Positions 8,261 through 16,463 of a stretch of 35,689 bases of DNA are shown here, one piece after another. This DNA is from an uncultured Anaeromyxobacter sp. (lineage in GTDB: Bacteria; Myxococcota; Myxococcia; Myxococcales; Anaeromyxobacteraceae). How positions within the stretch are numbered: position 1 is the stretch's first letter; every line of letters begins with the position of its first letter. The notes under the pieces were generated by a model. That model saw nothing but the letters and a program-made list of their open reading frames with translations. It searched no databases and was not told the origin of the DNA. Both the position numbers and the translations under genes were made by a program. The DNA is taken from positions 1-35,689 of the forward strand of contig CAIOAK010000035.1 of assembly GCA_903855945.1 (NCBI GenBank), read 5' to 3'.

Positions 8261-8706
8261 GCAAGGTGAAGAGCTACGCCTGGCTCGCCTGGCGCGCCGT
8301 CGTCCCCCATCCGCTCCGGGCGCTCGGGCGCGCGGGGACGGGGGAGGAGCGCTTCCTCGCCGCCTACGCCACCGAGGGGCTCTGCCCCACGAGCCTCGCG
8401 GATCTGGCCGACGCCGAGGCCGCGAGCGCCTGCATCGGCTGCGGTCTCTGCGAGGCGGCCTGCCCGCTGCGGAACGCCATCCCGGCCATCCGCCACCTGG
8501 GGCTTCCCGCCGCCTTCCGGCTCTGCGGGAAGAGCGACGAGATGCTGGCCTCGTCCGCGGCCGCGCTGGCCGCCTGCTCGGGGTGCACCGGCTGCGAGCC
8601 GCTCTGCCCCACCGGGGTCCCCGTCACCCGGCTGGTGCGCGCCCTCGCCGCCCGGGCGGCCCTTCTCGACGCGGCGCGTAGGGCGGAATCCGCCGCGCCC
8701 CGGTAG
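8257..8706 (+). CDS. Short GlpC-like protein with two [4Fe-4S] clusters
   Basis: The 149-residue protein has two ferredoxin-type motifs, CIGCGLCEAACP and CSGCTGCEPLCP, each with the CxxCxxCxxxCP spacing of a [4Fe-4S] cluster. It matches the N-terminal third of GlpC, the electron-transfer subunit of anaerobic glycerol-3-phosphate dehydrogenase. E. coli GlpC is about 400 residues and continues with two CCG (cysteine-rich) domains thought to reach the quinone pool. These are absent here, and the frame ends cleanly with TAG. The ATG overlaps the glpB stop (ATGA). A hydrophobic-aromatic N-terminus (YAWLAWRAVV) could aid membrane contact. It may hand electrons to a separate partner. Not obviously a frameshift, since the lipid-kinase gene begins 20 bp later. 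Confidence 0.75.
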   Translation: MSKVKSYAWLAWRAVVPHPLRALGRAGTGEERFLAAYATEGLCPTSLADLADAEAASACIGCGLCEAACPLRNAIPAIRHLGLPAAFRLCGKSDEMLASSAAALAACSGCTGCEPLCPTGVPVTRLVRALAARAALLDAARRAESAAPR

Positions 8707-8726
8707 ACTCCCGCCGGGAGGCTGCC

Positions 8727-9665
8727 GTGCGACCTTTTCTCATCGTGAACCCCGCCAGCGGCGGTGGCAGGACCGGGCGCTCCTTCGACCGTATTTCACG
8801 CGCAGTGAAAGAGGCGCAGGGCGACTTCCAGGCGGTCTTCACCACCCGGCAGGGCGAGGCGGTGGACATCGCCCGGAAGGCCGCGCGGGACGGCGAGCGG
8901 CTGGTGGTGGCGGTGGGCGGCGACGGAACGGCCAGCGAGGTGGTGGACGGCCTCGCCGGCGCAGGATCGGTGGTGGACCCCGAGGTGCTCTTCGGCTGCA
9001 TCCCCCACGGAACCGGCGGGGACCTGCGCCGCTCGCTCGGCTGGGCGGGGACGCCGGAGGAGGCGGCGCGCACGCTGGCCGTGGGGATCACCGTCACCTG
9101 CGACGTGGGACGGGTGGAGTACACGGCCACCGACGGCACCTCCCGGACGCGCCACTTCGTGAACGTCTCCAGCTTCGGGGTGTCGGGATGTGTGGTCCGG
9201 GAACTGGCGCGGGGAGGGCGGCTCGGAGGCGGCAAGCTCACCTACACGCTGGCGAGCGCGAAGGCGCTCCTCGGCTACCGGGACCAGCCGGTGCGCTGGC
9301 GCGCCGACGGCGGGGCCTGGGTCGAGGAACGGGTGACCGCGCTCGCGGTCTGCAACGGGCGCTACTTCGGGGCCGGCATGATGGTGGCGCCGACGGCCCG
9401 GCTCGACGACGGATGGCTCGACGTCACGGTCTGGAAGGGGCTCGGTTTCACCGACTTCCTCACCAAGCGGAAGATGCTCTACGACGGGACCCACGTGAGG
9501 CTCCCCAACACCTTCTGCCTGCGGGGGCGGGTGGTGGAGGCCGAGCCGCTCGAGGGGGCCGAGGTGCTGCTCGACGTGGACGGCGAGCAGCCGGGGAGGT
9601 TGCCCGCGCGATGGACCCTGCTCCCCGGCGCGCTCCGGGTTCGCGTGCCGCTGCCCCGGACCTGA
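8727..9665 (+). CDS. Diacylglycerol/sphingosine kinase family lipid kinase
   Basis: This 312-residue member of the DAGK catalytic family (DgkB/YegS type) phosphorylates a lipid hydroxyl with ATP. Visible motifs are FLIVNPASGGGRTG at the N-terminus, the nucleotide-binding VVAVGGDGTASEVVDGL, then IPHGTGGDLRRSLG, and CNGRYFGAGMMVAPTARLDDGWLDV in the C-terminal beta-sandwich. GTG start at 8727 with GGGAGG upstream. It follows the glp genes closely, in keeping with a glycerolipid theme, but the exact lipid substrate cannot be read from the sequence. Codons near residues 23-28 (ATT TCA CGC GCA GTG AAA) are unusually A/T-rich for this genome and coincide with the TTCAC-N5-GTGAA dyad. It converges on the next gene with a 6-bp gap. 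Confidence 0.85.
   Translation: MRPFLIVNPASGGGRTGRSFDRISRAVKEAQGDFQAVFTTRQGEAVDIARKAARDGERLVVAVGGDGTASEVVDGLAGAGSVVDPEVLFGCIPHGTGGDLRRSLGWAGTPEEAARTLAVGITVTCDVGRVEYTATDGTSRTRHFVNVSSFGVSGCVVRELARGGRLGGGKLTYTLASAKALLGYRDQPVRWRADGGAWVEERVTALAVCNGRYFGAGMMVAPTARLDDGWLDVTVWKGLGFTDFLTKRKMLYDGTHVRLPNTFCLRGRVVEAEPLEGAEVLLDVDGEQPGRLPARWTLLPGALRVRVPLPRT
8794..8810. promoter_or_regulatory. TTCAC-N5-GTGAA dyad, copy 2, within the lipid-kinase gene
   Basis: TTTCAC and GTGAAA form perfect 6-bp arms around the spacer GCGCA. The site lies about 67 bases inside the coding sequence. It uses ATT, TCA, GCA and AAA codons, which are otherwise uncommon in this window, so the DNA sequence itself may be under selection. 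Confidence 0.45.
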
Positions 9666-9671
9666 ACCGCT

Positions 9672-11075
9672 TCAGGCGCGCCGCGCCCGCCGGGCGATCC
9701 CCTCGTCCCGGTAGGCGCGCTCCGCCGAGACGTCGCGGACGCGGACCGGCTCGAGCCAGTCCGGGAGCGGTGCGCCCTCCGGCCCCACCGCCAGCACGAG
9801 CGACCGGTCCAGGTACGCGTCCACCCGGAAGCCCGAGCCGGAGGGATCGGTCCGCCGGACGCGGTGGAGGCGCCGTCCCTCGGTGAGGGGCCAGTAGGCC
9901 TCGAAGGTGGCGGCGTCGGTAGGTTCCCGGACGATGCTGCGGCGCTTGCCCGAACCGGTGGCCACCTCGCGGAGGTGCCGTTCGCCGCCCGGTCCGCGCA
10001 GCAACCGGTACCCTTCGCCGCCGGCCGGGTCGGGGAGCCAGCCCGCCTCCTCCTCCACCGGGTCGGGCCAGTCACGGGCCCCCTCCGGAAGTGCGTCGAG
10101 CAGGTGGCGAACCTCCGCCGGCGTGCCCTCGTGGCGGCTCGCCCGGGCCTCCAGGGCGGCGGCGACGGCGAGCGCCGGCGCGAGTGCGCCGGCTCCGCGG
10201 GTGGGCAGGACCTCCTCCCGGACGCGGGCGAAGAGCGCGGCGGCGCTGCGGGACGCGGCGAGCTCCAGGGCGAGGAGGCCAGGGCGAAGTCCGGGTCCGT
10301 CGCCGGGGACCCCGTGGCGCACTCGCTCCGCCTCCGCCTCTCCGCGCGAGGCGCTCAGGAACTCGACGGTCACGTGGGCATCGTGCAGCTCGCCGAGCAG
10401 GTCCTGGAGCACCCGAAGCTCCCGGACGGCCTCCTTCGCCCCGAGGCCGGGGAGGCTGCGAAGCGGCTCGAGCAGGTACCGGAGCCGCTTGCCTCCGATC
10501 CGGGCCCGGTGGGCCGACGGTTCGTCGGCGGGGATCTCCACCCGGGCGAGCCAGCCCTCCACCGCCGAGGCGTGGTCCCGGATCCGGCCGGCGATGGCCA
10601 GGTCGAAGGAGGACTCGTCCCGGTCCGAGCGGCCGTGCTTCAGCCTCCGGGCGAGCGGCTCGAGCGCCGCCACGAGACGCTCCACCACGGCGGAGAGGTC
10701 CCCCGTGCGGCAGCGCGCCTCGAGCTTCTCGCGCAGCCACGCGGCGGCCGGACGGTGCGCCTCCGGCAGCTCCCCCGCGACCTTCTCGAGCCAGGCGAGC
10801 AGCACCTCGGCGTCGCGTGCCTCGCCGGTGGCCCGTGCCACCTTCCGGAGGCGCCGCAGGTCCTTGTCCCGGGCGGCGGTCCCGAGCGTGTCGCGCCAGG
10901 CGCGCAGCGTGGAGCGGAGCCGGCGGATCGAGACCCGGAAGTCGTGGAGGGCCTCCCCGGCGCCGCCCCCGGCCATCCGGCCCGCCTCCTCCCGCGCGTC
11001 GGCGAGGAGCGCCAGGGCGACGGCGCGCGCGCCCTCGCCGGCGGGCCTGTCGAGCATCTCGGCGTGGAGGGCCAT
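9672..11075 (-). CDS. CHAD domain protein with C-terminal CYTH-like region
   Basis: Residues from about 15 to 300 form a CHAD domain: a helical, Arg/His-rich fold with ALHDFRVSIRRLRSTLRAW, then RIGGKRLRYLLEPL and LQDLLGELHDAHV. These are the repeated histidine-containing helices known to bind polyphosphate. The last 130 residues (YRLLRGPGG... GSGKRRSI... VDAYLDRSLVLAVGPEG... ERAYRDEGIARRAR) resemble strands of a CYTH/triphosphate-tunnel domain, but the usual N-terminal ExExK signature is missing. CYTH normally precedes CHAD; here the order is reversed, so catalytic activity is doubtful. I chose ATG 11075, which clears the upstream helicase gene by 16 bp and gives 467 residues. Likely cotranscribed with the helicase. 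The CYTH part is tentative. Confidence 0.75.
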   Translation of the reverse strand: MALHAEMLDRPAGEGARAVALALLADAREEAGRMAGGGAGEALHDFRVSIRRLRSTLRAWRDTLGTAARDKDLRRLRKVARATGEARDAEVLLAWLEKVAGELPEAHRPAAAWLREKLEARCRTGDLSAVVERLVAALEPLARRLKHGRSDRDESSFDLAIAGRIRDHASAVEGWLARVEIPADEPSAHRARIGGKRLRYLLEPLRSLPGLGAKEAVRELRVLQDLLGELHDAHVTVEFLSASRGEAEAERVRHGVPGDGPGLRPGLLALELAASRSAAALFARVREEVLPTRGAGALAPALAVAAALEARASRHEGTPAEVRHLLDALPEGARDWPDPVEEEAGWLPDPAGGEGYRLLRGPGGERHLREVATGSGKRRSIVREPTDAATFEAYWPLTEGRRLHRVRRTDPSGSGFRVDAYLDRSLVLAVGPEGAPLPDWLEPVRVRDVSAERAYRDEGIARRARRA

Positions 11076-11091
11076 GGCCGGCCCGATCGTA

Positions 11092-13839
11092 TCAGGCGCA
11101 GCGCCACCAGGCGGTGGCAATCAGCCGGCGCTTGACGCGCACCTCGGCGCGCCGGGCCAGGTCGGCGAGGGCGCGGTCCTTCTCGCCGTAGCGCTGCAGT
11201 TCGGCCGCGCGGAGCTGGTCGATCCGGCGGCGGGCCTCCCGCTCGGCCCGGACGAGCAGCGCGCGACGTTCGGCGGGCGAGAGGGTGGAGGGGGGTGTCG
11301 TCCTCGCCACGCGCCAGGCCTCCATCGCCCCGGCGGCGGCGCGGCGGGGGGCCTCGAGCGCGTCCTCCGCGCTCCGGTCCCACCGCTCACGGGCCGCGTC
11401 GAGCGCGGCGAGCGACCGCGACTCCACCTCCGACCGGACCGAGCCGGACAGGCGCGTGAGGGCGTCGTCGGCCGCCGACCCGAGCGGGAACGCCCCGCCC
11501 GGTGCACCGCTTCCCGGCCGGGCCGGGAGGGTGGCGAGGAGGTCGCCGTCGGCGAGGTCGAGGACGCGCCAGACGTTCCCCTCCCTCCAGAGGACGAGGT
11601 GGGCGACCCGCTCCTCCGGGGTGAGCCCGTCGAGGTCGAGGCGCCAGGCGAACCACCAGCCCTCCCGCCCGGCGAGCCGCCCCAGGCGGGCGGGCAGGGA
11701 GGCCGTCTGGAGCTCGATCCGGTGGACGGGCTGCGCGGGGCGGGAGCGCACCACGTCGGCCGCGGCCCTCGCCATCCGATCGCGCCGCCTCCCCTCGGGT
11801 AGCCCCGGCTCCGCGGTCCCTTGTCCCAGGTCCCCGCCGTCGGCCAGCACCGATCGTACGAGCGCCTCCTCGGCATCCGCGCGGTTCCGGACGGCCTCGT
11901 CCGCCTCGCGCCGGGTCACGCGCAGGCGCGCCCGGACGTCGCCGTCGAATCGCTCGAGGAGCAGCGAGCGGGCGGCCGTGAGCCGGGCCTCGATGCGCCC
12001 GTCCATGTCGTTCCGGAGCAGCGCGAAGGCCCGATCCACCTCGTCGGCGGTGCGGCACGACTGGTAGATGTCGAGGACCCGCCGCTCGAAGTCCACGCCG
12101 CTGCCCAGGGCGCCCAGGATCTCGTCGGAGGAGCCGAAGACGCCGTCGAAGAGCGCCAGCTTCTCCCCCAGGAGCTCGTAGAGGCGCGCGTCGGCGGCGT
12201 TGCTCCGGTTGAGGAAATTCACTACCAGTACGTCTCGCGACTGTCCGTAGCGGTGGCAGCGTCCGATGCGCTGCTCGATCCGCTGGGGATTCCAGGGCAG
12301 GTCGTAGTTCACCACCAGGTTGCAGAACTGGAGGTTGAGCCCCTCGGCGCCGGCCTCGGTCATGAGGAGGATCTGGGTCCGGTCGCGGAACTCCTCGACG
12401 AGCGCCTGGCGCCGGTCGGCCGAGCCGGCATCCCCGGAGAGGCAGGTCACCGAGAGTCCGTGGGCCTCGAGCAGGGAGCGGAGGTGGTCCTGGGTGCGCC
12501 GGAACTCGGTGAAGACCACGGCCTTCTCCGGCCAGCCGCAGGCCCGCGCCACGGTGAAGGCCCGGTCGATGCCGCGGCGGAGGGCCTCCCCCTTGGCGTC
12601 CACCTGGATGGCCCGGGCCGCGCGGGCGAAGTCGCGCAGCTCGGCGAGCTCCTGGTCCATGCGGCGGCGCAGCGACGGCGTGCGCGGTCGGCTCTCGCCG
12701 TCCGGACCGTCCCACTCCTCCCTCTCCTCGTCGAAGGCCTCCAGCTCCGGCAGGAGCGGAGCGGCGGCGACGCCGGCGATCTGCGCCTCCAGGGAGGCCG
12801 CCAGCCGGTCGAGCGTGCTCGCCAGCGCGACCGAGGAGGAGGCCAGGATCTTCCGGTACACGAGCACGAGCAGCGCGCGCCGCGCCGGCGGGATGGCGAT
12901 GGCGTCCTCGCGCCGCAGGTAGTCGCTCACCCGGTCGTAGAGGCACTGCTCCGCGGGGGAGGGGGTGAAGTCCTCCACCATGGAGCGGCGGGCCGTGAAG
13001 CGGACGTACTCCTTCACCTGCCGCCGGAGCGTGCGGAACACCACCGGTGCGAGGCGCGCCTGGAGCTCGGCGGTCCGCTCGGCGTCCAGGTCGCCGCTCC
13101 CGAAGCGCAGCCGGAAGGCCTCCTCGTCGCCCAGGATCGACTCGTCGAGGAAGGCGGCGAGCCCGAGCAGTTCCAGGAGGTCGTTCTGCAGCGGGGTGGC
13201 GGTGAGGAGCAGCTTGGGCGTGCGGCGCAACGCCCGGAGCAGCGCCTGCCCGGTGCGGTGGTCCTTGCGCCAGGCGTTTCGCATCCGGTGGGCCTCGTCC
13301 AGCACCGCCACGTCCCACGGGATGCGCGCGAGCTCGTCGGCCCGGATCGCGCCGAGGTTGGTGCTGGCGATGACCACGCCGGGCCGGTCGAAGGGATTGC
13401 CGGCGACCGCCCGGGCCCGCTCCCCGTCCACCACGGTGGCGGAGAGTCCGAACCGGGACACCAGCTCGTCGCGCCACTGGTTGCGGAGCGATGCCGGGAC
13501 GAGCACGAGCGCCCGATCGCGCCCCTCCGACGCGAGCTGGGCCAGCACCAGGCCGGCCTCGATGGTCTTGCCGAGCCCCACCTCGTCGGCCAGCACCGCG
13601 CCGCCCGAGGGGAGGGCGGCGAGCGCGAACGCGGCCGCCTCCACCTGGTGCGGGTTCAGGTCCACCGACGCGTGGGCCAGCGCAGGCGCGAGCCGGGCAG
13701 GCCCGACGGCGCCGCGCGCCGAGAGGGTCTCGGCGGAGAGCAGCTGGTGGAACGGCGTCAGCGGCGTGCGACGGGGCGATGGCCCCTCGGCTGCGCGTAC
13801 ACGTTCCTCGACCTGGACACCCGCCGCCACCCGACCCAC
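11092..13839 (-). CDS. SNF2/RapA-type helicase-like ATPase
   Basis: This large superfamily 2 ATPase translocates on double-stranded nucleic acid. Motifs: NPHQVEAAAFAL (Q-like), LADEVGLGKTIEAGLVLAQL (Walker A, K91), VLVPASLRNQW, VLDEAHRMRN (DEAH box), LLTATPLQND, then in the second RecA fold VVFTEFRRTQDHL, TEAGAEGLNLQFCNLVVNYDLPWNPQRIEQRIGRCHRYGQ. A long helical C-terminal half (after about 560) is rich in Arg and Glu. The frame extends up to ATG 13866, but GTG 13839 has GGGAGG exactly five bases upstream, so I prefer 915 residues starting MGRVAAGVQVEERV. It resembles the solitary RapA-like ATPases of many bacteria. No methylase or DISARM partner genes are adjacent. Function beyond DNA or RNA-polymerase remodelling cannot be assigned. 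Confidence 0.85.
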   Translation of the reverse strand: MGRVAAGVQVEERVRAAEGPSPRRTPLTPFHQLLSAETLSARGAVGPARLAPALAHASVDLNPHQVEAAAFALAALPSGGAVLADEVGLGKTIEAGLVLAQLASEGRDRALVLVPASLRNQWRDELVSRFGLSATVVDGERARAVAGNPFDRPGVVIASTNLGAIRADELARIPWDVAVLDEAHRMRNAWRKDHRTGQALLRALRRTPKLLLTATPLQNDLLELLGLAAFLDESILGDEEAFRLRFGSGDLDAERTAELQARLAPVVFRTLRRQVKEYVRFTARRSMVEDFTPSPAEQCLYDRVSDYLRREDAIAIPPARRALLVLVYRKILASSSVALASTLDRLAASLEAQIAGVAAAPLLPELEAFDEEREEWDGPDGESRPRTPSLRRRMDQELAELRDFARAARAIQVDAKGEALRRGIDRAFTVARACGWPEKAVVFTEFRRTQDHLRSLLEAHGLSVTCLSGDAGSADRRQALVEEFRDRTQILLMTEAGAEGLNLQFCNLVVNYDLPWNPQRIEQRIGRCHRYGQSRDVLVVNFLNRSNAADARLYELLGEKLALFDGVFGSSDEILGALGSGVDFERRVLDIYQSCRTADEVDRAFALLRNDMDGRIEARLTAARSLLLERFDGDVRARLRVTRREADEAVRNRADAEEALVRSVLADGGDLGQGTAEPGLPEGRRRDRMARAAADVVRSRPAQPVHRIELQTASLPARLGRLAGREGWWFAWRLDLDGLTPEERVAHLVLWREGNVWRVLDLADGDLLATLPARPGSGAPGGAFPLGSAADDALTRLSGSVRSEVESRSLAALDAARERWDRSAEDALEAPRRAAAGAMEAWRVARTTPPSTLSPAERRALLVRAEREARRRIDQLRAAELQRYGEKDRALADLARRAEVRVKRRLIATAWWRCA

Positions 13840-13907
13840 CCGTGCCTCCCGGAACGACTGTAGCATCGAAGGAGATGCGCCGGGAGCGCCGGGGGGAAAC
13901 GAGCCGA

Positions 13908-13936
13908 TTGCCTTCCCCGCGCCCCCGCTGTAGATC
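13908..13936 (+). promoter_or_regulatory. Candidate promoter for thiSG (leaderless or nearly so)
   Basis: TTGCCT at 13908-13913, a 17-bp gap, then TAGATC at 13931-13936. A transcript would begin at about 13942, next to the thiS ATG at 13944, which has no ribosome-binding site. No TPP-riboswitch-like sequence (CTGAGA core) was found upstream. Confidence 0.35.
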
Positions 13937-13943
13937 GCCCTCG

Positions 13944-14144
13944 ATGCAGATCTCCATCAACGGCGAGATTCGCGAGGTGGCCGACGGCACCACCGTGACC
14001 GGGCTGCTCGCGCTGCTCGGGGTGAAGGCGCCGCGCGTGGCCGTCGAGGTGAACGAGACCGTCGTCACCCGCGACCGGCACGAGGAGCACGTGCTCCGGG
14101 GCGGGGATGCGGTGGAGATCGTGGCCTTCGTGGGAGGAGGGTGA
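13944..14144 (+). CDS. thiS: Sulfur carrier protein ThiS
   Basis: This 66-residue beta-grasp protein ([12 protein letters not shown]... VTGLLALLG... [10 protein letters not shown]... [13 protein letters not shown]) ends in glycines. The terminal Gly is adenylated and converted to a thiocarboxylate, which donates sulfur to the thiazole ring of thiamine in the ThiG reaction. ThiF and a sulfurtransferase must be encoded elsewhere. No Shine-Dalgarno sequence precedes ATG 13944, and the candidate promoter lies only a few bases upstream, so the mRNA may be leaderless. The stop overlaps the thiG start by 4 bases, and the GGGAGGAGGG encoding its C-terminal glycines doubles as the thiG ribosome-binding site. 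Confidence 0.93.
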   Translation: MQISINGEIREVADGTTVTGLLALLGVKAPRVAVEVNETVVTRDRHEEHVLRGGDAVEIVAFVGGG

Positions 14145-14938
14145 CCGTGGAGCCGAGCACCGTGGACAGCTGGTCGCTGGGGAGCCACGTCTTCTCGAGC
14201 CGGCTGCTCGTCGGCACGGGGAAGTACAAGGACTTCCCCACCATGAAGCGGGCGCTCGAGGTCTCCGGCGCCGAGGTGGTCACGGTCGCCGTCCGGCGGC
14301 TCGACCTCTCGAAGCAGGGGGAGGAGTCGCTCCTCGCCTGGATCCCGAAGGGCATGACGCTGCTGCCCAACACCGCCGCCTGCTTCACCGCCGACGAGGC
14401 CGTGCGCACGGCGCGTCTCGGGCGTGAGCTGGGCATGGGGGACCTCGTGAAGGTCGAGGTGATCGGCGACCGGCGAACCCTCTTCCCGGACGTGGTCGGG
14501 CTGGTGGAGGCCTCCCGCATCCTGGCCAAGGAGGGCTTCATCGTCCTGCCCTACACGAACGACGACCCGGTGACGGCCAGGCGGCTCGAGGACGTCGGCT
14601 GCGCTGCGGTGATGCCGCTCGGCGCGCCCATCGGTTCCGGGCTCGGGATCCGCAACCCCTACAACTTGAAGATCGTCATGGAGACGGTGAAGGTGCCGGT
14701 GCTCGTGGACGCCGGCGTGGGCACCGCCAGCGACGCCGCGGTGGCCATGGAGCTCGGGGCGGTGGCGGTGCTCATGAACACGGCCATCGCCGAGGCGGGC
14801 GACCCGGTGCTCATGGCCGAGGCGATGCGGGACGGGGTGCGCGCCGGGAGGAAGGCCTTCCTGGCCGGGCGGATGCCGATGCGGCTGCACGCGGCCGCGT
14901 CGAGCCCGATGACCGGGCTGGTGGGATCGCCGCGGTAG
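14141..14938 (+). CDS. thiG: Thiazole synthase ThiG
   Basis: ThiG condenses 1-deoxy-xylulose-5-phosphate, dehydroglycine and ThiS-thiocarboxylate into the thiazole phosphate of thiamine. The protein (265 residues) has the (beta/alpha)8 features of the family: [13 protein letters not shown] near the N-terminus, [90 protein letters not shown] and [13 protein letters not shown]. The Schiff-base Lys is expected in the VKVEVIGD strand. GTG start at 14141, coupled to thiS through a GTGA overlap and a strong GGAGG. It converges with the next gene, 13 bp away. Confidence 0.95.
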   Translation: MTVEPSTVDSWSLGSHVFSSRLLVGTGKYKDFPTMKRALEVSGAEVVTVAVRRLDLSKQGEESLLAWIPKGMTLLPNTAACFTADEAVRTARLGRELGMGDLVKVEVIGDRRTLFPDVVGLVEASRILAKEGFIVLPYTNDDPVTARRLEDVGCAAVMPLGAPIGSGLGIRNPYNLKIVMETVKVPVLVDAGVGTASDAAVAMELGAVAVLMNTAIAEAGDPVLMAEAMRDGVRAGRKAFLAGRMPMRLHAAASSPMTGLVGSPR

Positions 14939-14951
14939 GGCGGGCCCGGAG

Positions 14952-15761
14952 CTATCCCCGGAACGGGGCCAGCGGCTCGAAGCGATCGGCGACGAAGCGG
15001 AAGACCCGCGACGGGCGTCCCCAGTTGCCGGCGGCGAAGCCCTGGCAGACCCGGTCGTAGGCCTCCGGGTGCTGGTGGGGCGCGAACTCCTCGACGGTCC
15101 CCTGGATCGCCCAGCCCTCGAACGTGTCGAGGTCAACGAGCACGCGGGTCTCCTGCCGGTTGTGCTTCAGGTTCATGTAGGTCTTGAGGGCCAGCCCGTC
15201 GCCGTGGAAGAGGTGCAGTCGGTCGAGCTTCATCTCGTGGTGGAACACGAAGCGGGGCGAGATGTTGGCGTTCTCGCCGACCCCCACGAAGGCGTACTTC
15301 ACGCTCCCCACCGTCTGCTCGACCTCCGCGAAGGGGATCTGCTCGAAGAACCGCATCGTGTAGGGGCTGTGGTGGACCGTGTAGATCTGCCGCCCTTCCA
15401 CCAGGAGATCGTCGCCGGAGGCGGAGAAGAGCTGCGCCTCGGAGCCCGTGGAGGTGAGCGGCCGGGTCTTGATCTGGTAGCCCTGATACTGCTCCAGCCT
15501 GTCCACGTGCACGGTGACGAGCTCGTTGCGGGCCAGCTCGCGCGGCAGCTTCCCGCGCAGGTGAACCCGCATCTCCGAAGGGGTGGCACCGGCCTCCAGC
15601 CGCTGCACGGGGAGGACCGCGACCGCCGCGTGGGTGCCGGGCACGCTGGTGGTCCCCATGAAGCTCAGCACCTTGTCGAACTTGACCGTGGGGAAGTGGG
15701 AAGCCTGCTTCACCCTCTGGGCGTCGAGGAATTCGAGGAGGGTGCCGACGTCGCTGTTCAA
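14952..15761 (-). CDS. Possible PNPOx-like (split-barrel flavin) family protein
   Basis: I do not recognise this 269-residue protein with certainty. Its second half reads like a pyridoxamine-phosphate-oxidase-type split barrel: VKYAFVGVGENANISPRFVFHHE, then LHLFHGDGLALKTYMNLKHNRQ, and VLVDLDTFEGWAIQGTVEEF. This is the usual strand / 'kT-x2-Nl' / 'feG-x-x-x-G' order. The first half (KVLSFMGTTSVPGTHAAVAVLPV...) may be a second, degenerate barrel. The start is TTG at 15761, because the next upstream ATG is out of frame; AGAGG lies upstream. Only about 40 bp separate it from the divergent thiE. Its place between thiG and thiE could mean a link to cofactor metabolism, but that is a guess. No signal peptide or membrane segment. 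Confidence 0.55.
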   Translation of the reverse strand: MNSDVGTLLEFLDAQRVKQASHFPTVKFDKVLSFMGTTSVPGTHAAVAVLPVQRLEAGATPSEMRVHLRGKLPRELARNELVTVHVDRLEQYQGYQIKTRPLTSTGSEAQLFSASGDDLLVEGRQIYTVHHSPYTMRFFEQIPFAEVEQTVGSVKYAFVGVGENANISPRFVFHHEMKLDRLHLFHGDGLALKTYMNLKHNRQETRVLVDLDTFEGWAIQGTVEEFAPHQHPEAYDRVCQGFAAGNWGRPSRVFRFVADRFEPLAPFRG

Positions 15762-15802
15762 GGGGGTGACCTCTCGGGCATGCTCGGGATGAAAGCGACC
15801 GG

Positions 15803-16441
15803 ATGATGCCTCCGAGCCCCCCGCGTGTCTACCTCGTCACCGACCCCTCCGCGTGGGATGCGATCCCGCGCCAGGCGACGGCGGCCCTCGAAGGTCTGCC
15901 CCCGGGACGGGTGGCCGTGCAGCTCCGGGCGCGCGGGGTCCCCGCGCGCGACATCCTCGCGATGGCCCGATCGCTCCGCGCGCTCACGTCGGCGGCCGGG
16001 CAATGGCTCGTGGTGAACGATCGACTGGACGTGGCGCTCGCCGTGGACGCCGACGGGGTGCACCTGCCCGCGGCGGGCATCCCTCCGCGGGAGGCACGCC
16101 GGCTCCTCGGCCCCGCGAGGCTCGTGGCCGTCTCCTGCCATTCCGCGGAGGACGTGGCCGCGGCCCGGGATGGGGGCGCCGACTTCGCCACGTTCGGCCC
16201 GATCTTCGCGACCCCCTCCAAGCTGGGCCACGGTCCGCCGGTGGGGCTGGACCGGCTCCGCGAGGCCTCGGTCCTCGGGCTCCCGCTGGTGGGGCTGGGC
16301 GGTGTGGACGCAGGCAACGGCGCGACGGTGGCGGCAGCCGGGGCCTGGGGCCTGGCCGCCATCCGGGCCTGGCTGGGCGCAGCCGATCCCGGTGCGGTGG
16401 TGAGGCGCATGCTCGCGGCGGTCGAGCGAGGGAAGGGGTGA
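15803..16441 (+). CDS. Thiamine-phosphate synthase ThiE, or thiazole tautomerase TenI
   Basis: This 212-residue TIM-barrel protein of the ThiE/TenI family has VAVQLRARGV, LVVNDRLDVALAVDADGVHL (Mg/pyrophosphate Asp residues), LVAVSCHSAEDV, DFATFGPIFATPSKLG and LPLVGLGGV. ThiE couples hydroxymethylpyrimidine pyrophosphate with thiazole phosphate; TenI isomerises the thiazole made by ThiG. The canonical QLREK Lys is replaced by Arg (QLRARG), and the SCHS and SKLG segments would suit either enzyme. Neighbouring thiS-thiG fits both roles. Two ATGs (15803, 15806) are possible. It has a poor ribosome-binding site and converges with the MauE-like gene 22 bp away. Family membership is sure; the exact reaction is not. 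Confidence 0.85.
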   Translation: MMPPSPPRVYLVTDPSAWDAIPRQATAALEGLPPGRVAVQLRARGVPARDILAMARSLRALTSAAGQWLVVNDRLDVALAVDADGVHLPAAGIPPREARRLLGPARLVAVSCHSAEDVAAARDGGADFATFGPIFATPSKLGHGPPVGLDRLREASVLGLPLVGLGGVDAGNGATVAAAGAWGLAAIRAWLGAADPGAVVRRMLAAVERGKG

Positions 16442-16463
16442 CACGGCAGGCGCGCCGCGCCGG

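Noticed and set aside
11092-13839. DISARM or another SNF2-based defence system
   Set aside because: No methylase, drmA/B/C-like gene, phospholipase D gene or other defence partner is adjacent. The neighbours are thiamine and CHAD genes.
13867-13943. TPP riboswitch before thiS
   Set aside because: Only 77 bases are available, they lack the conserved CTGAGA and downstream core, and the promoter-like sequence leaves almost no leader.
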